Source of the DNA: Stakelama marina
GTDB taxonomy: Bacteria; Pseudomonadota; Alphaproteobacteria; Sphingomonadales; Sphingomonadaceae
Reading direction: 5' to 3'
DNA length: 64,000 nucleotides
Assembly (NCBI RefSeq): GCF_018122655.1
Contig: NZ_JAGRQC010000002.1
Coordinates: 310,001-374,000 of the forward strand
The notes beneath the pieces were generated by a model. It saw nothing but the letters and a program-made list of their open reading frames with translations. It had not been told where the DNA came from and ran no database searches. Each line of letters starts with the position of its first letter. Within the stretch, counting starts at the first letter, position 1. The translations under genes were made by a program, and so were the position numbers. Below, in pieces: positions 1 to 8,308 of this stretch.

Positions 1-1255
1 TCGACACATGATCCTCCTGATTGGCCGAGGTCGGGATCGAATCGACGCTTGCCGGATGCGCGCGCTGCTTGTTCTCGCTGACCAGCGCGGCGGCGGTGAC
101 CTGCGGGATCATGAAGCCCGAATTGAGTCCGGGCCTGGGCGTCAGGAACGCGGGCAGCCCGGACAGCGCGGGATCGACCAGCATCGCGATACGGCGCTCG
201 GCGATCGATCCGATCTCGCAGATTGCAAGCGCGATGATGTCGGCGGCGAAGGCGACCGGCTCGGCATGGAAATTGCCGCCCGACAGCGCCTCGTTCTCGC
301 CCGCGAAGATCAGCGGATTGTCGGTGACACCATTGGCCTCGATCTCCAGCGTCCGCGCCGCCTGGCGCAGCAGGTCGAGGCTCGCGCCCATCACCTGCGG
401 CTGGCAGCGCAGGCAATACGGGTCCTGCACGCGCTCGTCGCCCTCGCGGTGCGAGGCACGGATCGCCGAGCCCGCCATCAGGTCGCGCAGCGCATCGGCG
501 GTTGCGATCTGCCCCGGCTGGCCGCGCAGCGTGTGGATGCGGTGATCGAACGGCGTGTCTGAGCCCTTGGCCGCCTCGGTCGACAGCGCGCCGGTGACGA
601 GCGCCGAGCGGAACAGCCGCTCCGTCTCGAACAGGCCCGCAAGCGCATAGGCGCAGGAGAATTGCGTGCCGTTGAGCAGCGCGAGCCCTTCCTTGGGGCC
701 GAGCGTCAGCGGCTCCAGCCCCGCGTTTGCAAGAGCCTTGTCGGCTGCGACACGCTCGCCGCCGACCCATATTTCGCCGACGCCGATCATCGCCGCGGCC
801 ATGTGCGCGAGCGGCGCAAGGTCGCCCGATGCGCCGACCGATCCCTGTGCCGGGACGACCGGCAGCATGTCCTGCGCCAGCATCGCCTCGAGCATCGCGG
901 TGGTCGCCGGTTGCACGCCCGAAGCCCCCTGCGCGAGGCTCGCGAGTTTCAGCGCGAGCATCAGCCGCGTGACGGCTATCGGCATCGGCTCGCCGACACC
1001 GGCTGCGTGGCTCAGCACGATGTTGCGCTGAAGCGTTTCGAGTTCATCGTCTCCGATCCGCACGCTCGCCAGCTTTCCGAAGCCGGTGTTGATGCCGTAG
1101 ACTGGCTCGCCCTTGGCAAGGATCGCGCGAACCGCCTCAGCGCTGGCGGCAATCGCATCGCCGCATGCCGGATCGAGCCGCATCGCCGCGCCGCGATAGA
1201 TCGCTTGCCAATCGGCCAGCTTCGCCTTGCCGGGGGTGATCGTCAGTGTTTTCAT
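1..1255 (-). CDS. hutH: Histidine ammonia-lyase, 3' end outside window
   Basis: Cytoplasmic enzyme that removes ammonia from L-histidine to give urocanate, the first step of histidine breakdown. The reading frame runs off the left edge, so 418 of the roughly 510 residues usual for the family are present. The self-forming MIO prosthetic group triad Ala-Ser-Gly is visible at residues 142-144 in [14 protein letters not shown], matching the family numbering (Ser143). The conserved YGINTGFG lies at 53-60, and a late conserved [10 protein letters not shown] ends the visible part. The ATG overlaps the hutI stop (ATGA, 1252-1255), so hutI and hutH are translationally coupled. HutU and HutG are not in the window; they may lie beyond base 1. 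Confidence 0.96.
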   Translation of the reverse strand, partial: MKTLTITPGKAKLADWQAIYRGAAMRLDPACGDAIAASAEAVRAILAKGEPVYGINTGFGKLASVRIGDDELETLQRNIVLSHAAGVGEPMPIAVTRLMLALKLASLAQGASGVQPATTAMLEAMLAQDMLPVVPAQGSVGASGDLAPLAHMAAAMIGVGEIWVGGERVAADKALANAGLEPLTLGPKEGLALLNGTQFSCAYALAGLFETERLFRSALVTGALSTEAAKGSDTPFDHRIHTLRGQPGQIATADALRDLMAGSAIRASHREGDERVQDPYCLRCQPQVMGASLDLLRQAARTLEIEANGVTDNPLIFAGENEALSGGNFHAEPVAFAADIIALAICEIGSIAERRIAMLVDPALSGLPAFLTPRPGLNSGFMIPQVTAAALVSENKQRAHPASVDSIPTSANQEDHVS

Positions 1256-2475
1256 TTGCCTGCCCTGATGCGCGCGTGAAGGGGATTGAAGCCGATGCGG
1301 TAGACAAGCTCGGCGGGGTGCTCGATGTCCCAGATCGCGAGGTCGCAGGCCTTGCCCGGCTCGAGCGTGCCGATATCGTCCTGCAGCCCCAGCGCCTGCG
1401 CCGCGCTCCGCGTGACGCCGGCAAGGCATTCGTCGACCGTCAGCCGGAACAGTGTCGCGCCCATGTTGAGCACGATCAGCAGCGAGGTCAGCGGCGACGT
1501 GCCGGGGTTGCAGTCGGTGGCGAGCGCGATCGGCACGCCCGCGCGGCGTAACGCGTCGATCGGCGGCAGCTTCGTCTCACGCACGAAATAGAAGGCGCCG
1601 GGGAGCAGCGTCGCGACGGTGCCGGCCTTCGCCATTGCCGCGACGCCATCCTCGTCGAGAAATTCGAGGTGATCGGCCGACAGCGCGCCGTGCTTTGCCG
1701 CAAGCTCCGCGCCGTGGAGGTTGGAAAGCTGTTCGGCATGGAGCTTGACCGGCAGATCGTACCGCGCGGCGGCGGCGAACACGCGCTCGGTCTGCCCGGC
1801 GGAAAAGCCGATCCCCTCGCAAAACGCATCGACCGCGTCGGCGATTCCGGCCTTCGCGACCTCGGGCAGCATGTCGTCGCAGACGAGGTCGATATAGCCA
1901 TCGGCATCGTCCTTGAACTCGGGCGGCAGCGCATGTGCGCCGAGGAAGGTCGTCCGCACGCGAACGTCGCGCGCCTCGCCCAAACGTCGGGCCGCCCGAA
2001 GCATCTTCACCTCGTCGTCGCGCGTCAGGCCATAGCCCGACTTTACCTCGATGGTGGTAACGCCCTCGGCGAGCAGCGCGTCGAGGCGCGGCAGCGTATC
2101 GTCGATCAGATCGTTCTCGCTCGCCGCGCGCACCGCCTTCATCGTCGAGACGATCCCGCCCCCGGCACGCGCGATCTCTTCGTATGACGCGCCTTCGAGC
2201 CGCATCTCGAACTCGCGCGCGCGGCTGCCTGCATAGACGAGGTGCGTGTGGCAATCGATCAGCCCGGGCGTGATCCACCGCCGCTCGCAATCGACTGCCG
2301 TGTCCGCATCGAGCGGCGGCGCATCACTTGCCGCGCCGGCATAGACGATGCGCCCGTCGCGGCTCGCAACGATGCCGTCCTCGACCAAGCCGAGCCCGTC
2401 CGCTCCCTCGGCCAGCGTCGCCAGCCTGGCATTGTGCCAGATCGTGTCGCAGTTTCGTGTATCCGGATTCGTCAT
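1252..2475 (-). CDS. hutI: Imidazolonepropionase
   Basis: Zinc or iron amidohydrolase that opens the ring of 4-imidazolone-5-propionate to N-formimino-L-glutamate, the third step of the Hut pathway. The 407-residue protein has the metal-binding H-x-H (His76, His78 in [13 protein letters not shown]), KLHAEQLS in the middle and ATDCNPGTS near the end, all typical of HutI. I place the start at the ATG at 2475 (MTNPDTRN). The open frame continues upstream, but that extension would run through the palindromic operator and looks non-coding. It is the first gene of the leftward hutI-hutH unit, and its start lies 26 bases from a HutC-type palindrome. Confidence 0.95.
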   Translation of the reverse strand: MTNPDTRNCDTIWHNARLATLAEGADGLGLVEDGIVASRDGRIVYAGAASDAPPLDADTAVDCERRWITPGLIDCHTHLVYAGSRAREFEMRLEGASYEEIARAGGGIVSTMKAVRAASENDLIDDTLPRLDALLAEGVTTIEVKSGYGLTRDDEVKMLRAARRLGEARDVRVRTTFLGAHALPPEFKDDADGYIDLVCDDMLPEVAKAGIADAVDAFCEGIGFSAGQTERVFAAAARYDLPVKLHAEQLSNLHGAELAAKHGALSADHLEFLDEDGVAAMAKAGTVATLLPGAFYFVRETKLPPIDALRRAGVPIALATDCNPGTSPLTSLLIVLNMGATLFRLTVDECLAGVTRSAAQALGLQDDIGTLEPGKACDLAIWDIEHPAELVYRIGFNPLHARIRAGK

Positions 2476-2500
2476 GTCTACAGACTTGGACGTGCGCCTG

Positions 2501-2518
2501 ATTATGTCTAGACATAAT
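2501..2518. promoter_or_regulatory. hutO: Palindromic HutC operator candidate
   Basis: Perfect 18-bp palindrome attatgtctagacataat. Its core GTCTAGAC fits the GT-N-TA-N-AC pattern recognised by the HutC subfamily of GntR repressors. It lies 26 bp upstream of hutI and in the divergent gap facing hutF-hutC, so one site could control both arms. A weaker imperfect palindrome, gtctacagac, lies at 2476-2485 just before the hutI ATG. The assignment is inferred from motif and position. Confidence 0.7.
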
Positions 2519-2545
2519 CGCCAAGAGGCGGGTGCGGACACGACC

Positions 2546-2635
2546 GTCATGCTGAACCTGTTTCAGCATCCACGTTCCAATGCAGACCCTGCGCTGCGGA
2601 TGATCGGTGGACCCTGAAACGAGTTCAGGGTGACG
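2546..2635. repeat. Palindromic intergenic repeat, copy A
   Basis: About 90 bp bounded by gtcat and gtgac. It has a left hairpin (atgctgaa at 2549-2556 pairing with ttcagcat at 2562-2569) and a right hairpin (accctgaa at 2611-2618 pairing with ttcagggt at 2624-2631). It resembles the REP or MITE-like elements common between sphingomonad genes. It sits between the HutC operator and the hutF ribosome binding site, so it is probably part of the hutF leader transcript. Confidence 0.65.
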
Positions 2636-2674
2636 GATGGCGAGTCTGCTGGTCGGTCGGAGGAAGGTGCAACG

Positions 2675-4033
2675 ATGACGGTGCTGTGGTTCGAATCCGC
2701 GCTGATCGGCGAGCGCTGGGAAAGCGACGTCCGGCTGCGCATATCGAACGGCAAGATCCATGTGATCGAGCCGGGCGTCCGCCCCGATGACGGCGACGAA
2801 CGCCACGCCATCGGCATTCCCGGGCTACCCAACCTCCACAGCCACGCCTTTCAGCGCGCGATGGCGGGGCTGACCGAGCATCGCGGGCTGGGCGACGACG
2901 ATTTCTGGACCTGGCGCGACCTGATGTACCATTTCCTCGACCGGCTGGACCCCGACGATGTCGAGGCGATCGCGGCGCTCGCCTATGTCGAGATGCTCGA
3001 AACCGGGTCGACGCGCGTCGGCGAATTTCACTATCTGCACCACGATCCCGAGGGCACGGCCTATGCCGACCGCGCCGAGATGGCTTCGCGGATCGCCGCG
3101 GCGGCGGGAGCGAGCGGGATCGGGCTGACGCTCCTTCCCGTCTTCTACGCGTATGGCGGTTTCGGTGGTGCCGAGCCGGGACATGGCCAGCGGCGCTTCC
3201 TGAACGACGTCGACGGCTTCGCCCGCCTGGTCGACGCCTCGCGCGATGCGGTCAAAGCGCTTCCCGACCCGATCGTCGGCATCGCCCCCCACAGCCTGCG
3301 CGCGGTGACGCCGGAGGAACTTGCCGCGATCGTTCCGCTCGCGGGCGGAAAGCCGGTCCACATCCACGCCGCCGAACAGCAAAGGGAAGTCGACGACTGC
3401 ATCGCCTGGTGCGGAAGGCGGCCAGTCGAATGGCTACTGGGCGAAGCGGGCGCGGGCGAAGGCTGGTGCCTCGTCCACGCAACGCAGATCACCGACGCAG
3501 AGCGTCAGGCGCTGGCGAAAAGCGGCGCGGTCGCCGGATTGTGCCCGATCACCGAAGCAAATCTCGGCGACGGCATCTTCCCGGCGCACGCCTTTATCGA
3601 AGAGGGCGGCGCGTTCGGAATCGGGAGCGATTCGAATGTGCTGATCGACGCGGCCGAGGAACTGCGCACGCTCGAATATGGCCAGCGACTGATGCACCGC
3701 GGACGCAACCTGCTCGCTAGCCAGAACAGGGCTTCGACCGGTGCATCACTGTTCGCCGGAGCCGTTTCCGGCGGTGCCCGCGCGCTCGGCATATCTCCGG
3801 GTATTGCGGTCGGCGGAAGCGCCGACATCGTGTCGTTCGACCCGAACGACCTTTGCGTTGTCGGGCGCAGCGGGGATGCGCTGCTCGACGGATTGATCTT
3901 CGCCGGGCGCGGCTCGGCAATCGACTGCGTATGGCGGCACGGCGAAAAGGTCGTCAGCGCCGGACGACACCTGCGACGCGACGCCATCGAGACGCGCTAT
4001 CGCGAGACGATCGTGCGACTGCTTGCATCATGA
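2675..4033 (+). CDS. hutF: Formimidoylglutamate deiminase
   Basis: Amidohydrolase that converts N-formimino-L-glutamate to N-formyl-L-glutamate plus ammonia. This step defines the five-step Hut route that then needs HutG. The protein is 452 residues. The metal-binding H-x-H is His55/His57 in LPNLHSHAFQRAMAG, followed by VHIHAAEQQREVDDC and a C-terminal GIGSDSNVLID, all as in HutF rather than in generic guanine deaminases. The ATG at 2675 is preceded by ggaggaagg at 2659-2667. An in-frame upstream codon at 2630 falls inside repeat A and is rejected. The stop overlaps the hutC start (ATGA). Confidence 0.94.
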   Translation: MTVLWFESALIGERWESDVRLRISNGKIHVIEPGVRPDDGDERHAIGIPGLPNLHSHAFQRAMAGLTEHRGLGDDDFWTWRDLMYHFLDRLDPDDVEAIAALAYVEMLETGSTRVGEFHYLHHDPEGTAYADRAEMASRIAAAAGASGIGLTLLPVFYAYGGFGGAEPGHGQRRFLNDVDGFARLVDASRDAVKALPDPIVGIAPHSLRAVTPEELAAIVPLAGGKPVHIHAAEQQREVDDCIAWCGRRPVEWLLGEAGAGEGWCLVHATQITDAERQALAKSGAVAGLCPITEANLGDGIFPAHAFIEEGGAFGIGSDSNVLIDAAEELRTLEYGQRLMHRGRNLLASQNRASTGASLFAGAVSGGARALGISPGIAVGGSADIVSFDPNDLCVVGRSGDALLDGLIFAGRGSAIDCVWRHGEKVVSAGRHLRRDAIETRYRETIVRLLAS

Positions 4034-4728
4034 CACTGGCCGAACGGATCCGTTCCGACATCGAATCGCGTATCCGCGCAGGCGAGCTTCGCCCCGGCGA
4101 CCGGATTCCTTTCGAGCATGAGCTGGTCGCCGATTATGGCTGCGCGCGCGCGACGGTGAACAAGGCGCTGTCGCAACTGGCGCGCGAAGGCCTGATCGAA
4201 CGGCGCAAGCGTGCCGGTTCCTTCGTCGCCCATCCGCATTTCGAATCGGCCGCGCTGGAAATTCCCGATATCGGCGCGCTGCTCGCCAGCCGCGGCGAGG
4301 CCTATCGCTTCGAACTGACCGGTCGAACGATCGAGGCAAGCGCTGGCAATGCGGTCGATCCGCCCTTTGCCGCGAGAGGCAGGATGCTCGCGCTGACCGG
4401 CACCCATCATGCAGGCGACACCCCCTTTGCGGGCGAATTTCGGCTCATCGACCTCGCAGCGGTCGCGGAGGCGGAGGCGGTCGATTTCGATGCGCTTGCG
4501 CCCGGCACATGGCTGCTCGATCACGTCCCCTGGACGCAAGGCCGCCACCGGATCAGCGCGATTGCCGCCGATGCCGAGCTTGCGCACCGGCTGGCGATAA
4601 GGGTCGGCAGCGCCTGCCTGCAGCTCGAACGCTGGACGTGGCGGATGGAGGCGGCAATCACCTATGCACGGCAGTGTTTTCCCGGCGACCGGTACGACCT
4701 CGTCGCCGAATTCAGTCCTGCCGCATAG
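4030..4728 (+). CDS. hutC: Histidine utilisation repressor, GntR/HutC family
   Basis: A 232-residue transcriptional repressor. The N-terminal winged helix has the typical GntR run LRPGDRIPFEHELVADYGCAR followed by a recognition helix ending KALSQLAREGLI (about residues 18-60). The C-terminal part (about 80-232) is a UTRA effector domain, which in HutC binds urocanate. It overlaps hutF by 4 bases, so it is co-transcribed and probably autoregulated through the palindrome at 2501-2518. It ends 6 bases from the stop of the convergent murA. Confidence 0.93.
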   Translation: MTLAERIRSDIESRIRAGELRPGDRIPFEHELVADYGCARATVNKALSQLAREGLIERRKRAGSFVAHPHFESAALEIPDIGALLASRGEAYRFELTGRTIEASAGNAVDPPFAARGRMLALTGTHHAGDTPFAGEFRLIDLAAVAEAEAVDFDALAPGTWLLDHVPWTQGRHRISAIAADAELAHRLAIRVGSACLQLERWTWRMEAAITYARQCFPGDRYDLVAEFSPAA

Positions 4729-4734
4729 GCGGCG

Positions 4735-6018
4735 TCAGCCGTCGCCGACGCGTTCGATATCCGCGCCGACGCCCTGCAGCTTTTCCTCCAGCCGCTCATA
4801 GCCGCGATCGAGATGATAGACGCGGTTCACCTGTGTCTCGCCTTCGGCCGCCAGTCCCGCGATGATAAGGCTCATCGATGCGCGCAGGTCGGTCGCCATG
4901 ACCGGCGCGCCGACCAGATCCGCACAGCCACGCACCATGGCCGAGCGCCCGCGCACCGAAATGTCGGCGCCCATGCGCGCCAGCTCGGGAACGTGCATGT
5001 AGCGATTTTCGAAGATGGTTTCGGTCAACACGCTGGCCCCCTCCGCGCGGCACAGCATCGCCATGAACTGCGCCTGCATGTCGGTCGCGAACCCCGGAAA
5101 GGGCGATGTTGAAAGCGTCAGCGGTTTCAGCCCGTTGGCCGCCTCGATGAAGAGGCTGTCCTTGCGCTCCTCGACCGTCACCCCTGCGTCGATCAGCGCA
5201 GCCGTCGTGGCTCGCATATCCCTGGGTTCCGCGCCCACCAGTTCGACCGAACCGCCGGTAATCGCGGCGGCGCAGGCATAGCTTCCGGCCTCGATACGGT
5301 CGGGCATCACGCGGTAGGTCGCGCCGTGGAGCCGATCGCGCCCCTCGATCTCCAGCGTTTCGGTGCCGATGCCGTCGATCGACGCGCCCATCGCGACGAG
5401 CAGGTTGCAGAGGTCGACGATCTCCGGCTCGCGCGCCGCATTTTCCAGCACCGTCGTGCCCTTGGCGAGCACCGCCGCCATGAGCGCATTCTCGGTTGCC
5501 CCGACCGATACGACCGGAAAGGTGAAGCGCCCGCCGGGCAGGCGCCCATCCGGCGCGGTCGCCTTCACATATCCTGCTGCAACCTCGATCTCCGCGCCCA
5601 TTGCCTCTAGCGCTTTCAGGTGCAGGTCGATCGGGCGATTGCCGATCGCGCATCCGCCGGGAAGCGAGACCGTCGCCTCGCCGGCACGGCCGACCAGCGG
5701 CCCGAGCACGAGGATCGACGCGCGCATCTTTCGCACGATGTCATAGGGCGCGACGGTGGAGGTCAGCTTGCCCGCGCGCATCGTCATCACGCGGCCGAAA
5801 TCCTCCGGCCGCGCGCCTTCGATCATCGTCGACACGCCGAACTGGTTGAGCAGATGGCCGAAGCTGTCGACATCGGCAAGCCGCGGCAGATTTCTCAGCG
5901 TCAGCGGCTCGTCGGTCAGCAGGGCGCAGGGAAGAAGCGTCAGCGCGGCGTTCTTGGCGCCGGAAATCGCGATACGTCCGGAAAGGCGGTTCCCGCCACG
6001 AATTAGGATACGGTCCAT
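4735..6018 (-). CDS. murA: UDP-N-acetylglucosamine 1-carboxyvinyltransferase
   Basis: Adds enolpyruvate from phosphoenolpyruvate to UDP-GlcNAc, the first committed step of peptidoglycan precursor synthesis, in the cytoplasm. The 427-residue length is standard. Lys22 ([12 protein letters not shown]) and the catalytic Cys123 in [15 protein letters not shown] are present. The cysteine is the target of fosfomycin, and this allele does not carry the Cys-to-Asp change that gives natural resistance. The C-terminal [17 protein letters not shown] is also characteristic. It appears to be a single-gene unit, convergent with hutC. Confidence 0.97.
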   Translation of the reverse strand: MDRILIRGGNRLSGRIAISGAKNAALTLLPCALLTDEPLTLRNLPRLADVDSFGHLLNQFGVSTMIEGARPEDFGRVMTMRAGKLTSTVAPYDIVRKMRASILVLGPLVGRAGEATVSLPGGCAIGNRPIDLHLKALEAMGAEIEVAAGYVKATAPDGRLPGGRFTFPVVSVGATENALMAAVLAKGTTVLENAAREPEIVDLCNLLVAMGASIDGIGTETLEIEGRDRLHGATYRVMPDRIEAGSYACAAAITGGSVELVGAEPRDMRATTAALIDAGVTVEERKDSLFIEAANGLKPLTLSTSPFPGFATDMQAQFMAMLCRAEGASVLTETIFENRYMHVPELARMGADISVRGRSAMVRGCADLVGAPVMATDLRASMSLIIAGLAAEGETQVNRVYHLDRGYERLEEKLQGVGADIERVGDG

Positions 6019-6128
6019 CCCCAGCCTTCTATCGCTTGCGCACGCCCGCGCAAGAGCATGGCGCGCCCAAGAATAAACACCGGTTTAATCGACTTTAATG
6101 CGCGGATCGCAACTCGCTGCTCTTTCGG

Positions 6129-6890
6129 GTGAAAATTCGGGGGTCGAATGTGAGCGTATCGGCGAGTTGTTTCGCAGAAATACTGAATCAGCTGGTCGCT
6201 CTCACCGAAGCCGAGCGCGACGCGCTGGCCGAGCTTGAGAAACGCGAGCGCCATCACCGGCGCGGCGCGGTGATCCAGCGCGCCAACGAGCCCGGCAACG
6301 ACCTCTTCATCCTGCGGGCGGGCATGATGATGAGCTATGTGCTGCTCGACAATGGCAGCCGCCAGATCCTGCGCTTCCATTTCCCTGGCGACATGGTCGG
6401 CATGCCGGGCATTCTCTACAGCGAAGCGCCGGAGACGCTGTGCGTGCTTTCGGACTGCGTAATCTGCCCTTTCGATCGCTCCGCGCTCGCCGAACTGATC
6501 GAAATCCATCCCCGGCTGGCCGCGCTGATCCTCGTCGTGAGTCAGATAGAGCGCGTCGCGCTTACCGATCGGCTCGCCATGCTCGGTCGCGTATCGGCGA
6601 AATCGCGCGTCGGGGCGCTGTTGCTGGAATTGCGCGATCGCATGCGGGCAACCGACAAGTCGGTTACCGACAGCTTCACGCTGGGACTGACGCAGGAGGA
6701 AATCGGCGACGCCACCGGCCTGACCTCGGTCCATGTCAACCGGATGCTGCGGCAACTGGAAGAGGAAGGCCTGATCGAGCGCGACAATGGCCGGGTCACG
6801 ATCCGCAACGACGCCGCGCTGGCGCGTGCGGCGAATTACGTCAACCGATATGAAGGGCTCGATCTGGGCTGGTTGCCCGACGCGCGCTGA
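6129..6890 (+). CDS. Crp/Fnr-family transcriptional regulator
   Basis: A 253-residue regulator. The N-terminal cyclic-nucleotide-binding-like beta roll covers about residues 30-140 (for example FHFPGDMVGMPGILY). A long dimer helix follows, then a C-terminal winged helix with LTQEEIGDATGLTSVHVNRML. No cluster of N-terminal cysteines is seen, so an oxygen-sensing iron-sulphur cluster of the Fnr type is not supported and the ligand is unknown. The frame opens with GTG at 6129. A second GTG at 6150, preceded by cgggggtcg, is an equally good start and would give 246 residues. It stands alone, divergent from murA. Confidence 0.88.
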   Translation: MKIRGSNVSVSASCFAEILNQLVALTEAERDALAELEKRERHHRRGAVIQRANEPGNDLFILRAGMMMSYVLLDNGSRQILRFHFPGDMVGMPGILYSEAPETLCVLSDCVICPFDRSALAELIEIHPRLAALILVVSQIERVALTDRLAMLGRVSAKSRVGALLLELRDRMRATDKSVTDSFTLGLTQEEIGDATGLTSVHVNRMLRQLEEEGLIERDNGRVTIRNDAALARAANYVNRYEGLDLGWLPDAR

Positions 6891-6896
6891 AGCCGA

Positions 6897-7232
6897 TCAG
6901 GCCTTTTCCAGCGTGCATTGCAGCGGATGCTGGTTTTCACGCGCGAAATCGGTGACCTGCGCGACCTTGGTTTCCGCAACCTCGTAACTGAACACGCCGC
7001 ACACGCCGACGCCCTTTTGATGCACATGCAGCATCACGCGCGTCGCGTCCTCCATGCTCATGCGGAAAAAGCGCTGAAGGCACAGCACGACGAATTCCAT
7101 CGGCGTGTAATCGTCGTTCAGCATCAGCACGCGGTACGGCGTCGGCTTTTTGGTGCGCGTGCGCGTGCGCGTGGCGACACCGACCGACGGGTCGCCGGTG
7201 CCGACATCCTCGTCATCGCCTTCTTCGGCCAT
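6897..7232 (-). CDS. clpS: ATP-dependent Clp protease adaptor ClpS
   Basis: Small adaptor that delivers N-degron substrates to ClpAP. The core has the conserved [20 protein letters not shown] and [19 protein letters not shown], which form the pocket for the destabilising N-terminal residue. With the ATG at 7232 (MAEEGDDED) it has 111 residues. An in-frame ATG at 7262 (MSVYPLQ) is possible. The open frame extends further upstream without coding character. No clpA neighbour lies in the window, although clpS and clpA are often adjacent in other bacteria. Confidence 0.93.
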   Translation of the reverse strand: MAEEGDDEDVGTGDPSVGVATRTRTRTKKPTPYRVLMLNDDYTPMEFVVLCLQRFFRMSMEDATRVMLHVHQKGVGVCGVFSYEVAETKVAQVTDFARENQHPLQCTLEKA

Positions 7233-7356
7233 GCGGATATTCTGAAGCGGATAAACTGACATCACGAAACCGAAAATATGGCATTGTGGCCATGCAGGAC
7301 AAGAGGCCGTCGGCACCGTTCTGCGGCATTTGTGGTCCGAACCGCTGCAAAACGGA

Positions 7357-7388
7357 AAAAGGGCGGCCGCTCGCACGACCGCCCTTCC
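7357..7388 (-). terminator. Rho-independent terminator after phasin gene
   Basis: On the minus strand an 8-bp stem aagggcgg/ccgccctt (arms 7379-7386 and 7359-7366) is followed by a short run of T. It lies 28 bp beyond the phasin stop codon and separates that gene from clpS. Confidence 0.7.
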
Positions 7389-7413
7389 CCGTATTTTACT
7401 GTCGTCGCCGTAA

Positions 7414-8187
7414 TCAGGCGGCCGACTTCACCTTGTCGGCAGCGACCGCGAAGCGGCTCGAAAGCGGCTGGGCCGCGTCGCCGGCGAGCTTAAGCATCGC
7501 CTCTGCCTGCTTCGAGGTTTCCGCCACGAACGAATCGAACGACGAGCGGAAGAAATCGCTCTGCATCTTGAACAGGTCGGTCGGCGACTTCACCGACGCC
7601 ATGTTCTTGAACGCGGCCGTGCTGTTCTCGAACGACTTGCGGCCATATTCGACGGCGTCCTGACCAAGGCCTTCGATGCCCTTGGCGGTGATGCGGCCGG
7701 ATTCGACCATCGCCTCGACATTGCCCTTGGCGAAGTCGTTCATTTCTTCGACCATCTTGGCATTCTTTTCTATCGCGGCTTTTGCGCGATCGTTCATTTC
7801 GGCGAACATCGCCTTCGATTTTTCCATCGTCTTTTCGGTAGCGGTAGCCATCGTCTCGGTTTCCTTCTGTGCGGTTTCGGCGGTCTTTTCTTCAGCCTCG
7901 ACTGCCTGCTTGGTGACGGTTTCGACCGGCTTCGCAGCAGCTTCGGCGACCTTGGGCGCCTGCTTCTCCACCGGGCGCACCGGCGCTTCGGCCTGAGGCG
8001 CCGGTTTCGCGGCAGCCTTGGCCGGCTGTTCGACCTTGGCTGCAGGTTTCGGAGCTTCGGCCTGCTTCTTTTCGTTCTTTGTCGGCGCAGCCTTCGCCTT
8101 GGAACTGGCCTTTGCGGCAGTGCGTCGGGTCGCGGCCTTTGGCGCGGTCGTGCGCTTAGAACCGTTGGTCGGGCCCTTGCTGGCCAT
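7414..8187 (-). CDS. Phasin family protein with Ala/Lys-rich N-terminus
   Basis: A 257-residue polyhydroxyalkanoate granule-associated protein. Residues 1 to about 90 are low-complexity and rich in Ala, Lys and Pro, with AAK/KAA repeats like the histone-like segment of PhaF-type phasins. The C-terminal half is an amphipathic helical phasin domain ([20 protein letters not shown] onward). The ATG at 8187 has ggagg eight bases upstream. The longer frame to 8253 lacks a good ribosome site and crosses the palindrome at 8212. It lies just downstream of phaC on the same strand but has its own upstream region, so it is probably separately regulated by PHA status. Confidence 0.9.
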   Translation of the reverse strand: MASKGPTNGSKRTTAPKAATRRTAAKASSKAKAAPTKNEKKQAEAPKPAAKVEQPAKAAAKPAPQAEAPVRPVEKQAPKVAEAAAKPVETVTKQAVEAEEKTAETAQKETETMATATEKTMEKSKAMFAEMNDRAKAAIEKNAKMVEEMNDFAKGNVEAMVESGRITAKGIEGLGQDAVEYGRKSFENSTAAFKNMASVKSPTDLFKMQSDFFRSSFDSFVAETSKQAEAMLKLAGDAAQPLSSRFAVAADKVKSAA

Positions 8188-8211
8188 GGGATCAGCCTCC
8201 TGCATAGCTAT

Positions 8212-8226
8212 TGCTGCGATGCAGCA
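8212..8226. promoter_or_regulatory. PhaR-like operator upstream of phasin gene
   Basis: Perfect palindrome tgctgc-gat-gcagca, 25 bp before the phasin start codon. It contains CTGC-N3-GCAG, the pattern reported for the PHA-sensing repressor PhaR of alphaproteobacteria. PhaR normally represses phasin genes until PHA titrates it away. No phaR gene is in the window, so the regulator would act from elsewhere. Confidence 0.6.
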
Positions 8227-8308
8227 TATAACCCAGCAGGCCCGCCGCTTCAAGCTGTTTTTGTGCAGCGCAACATAACCGTCATGTTGCGGTTGGCCAC
8301 GTCCAGAA

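Noticed and set aside
7414..8187. Ala/Lys-rich protein as a histone H1-like DNA-binding protein
   Set aside because: The C-terminal half is a phasin domain, and phaC is adjacent. The basic stretch is the PhaF-like N-terminal type.
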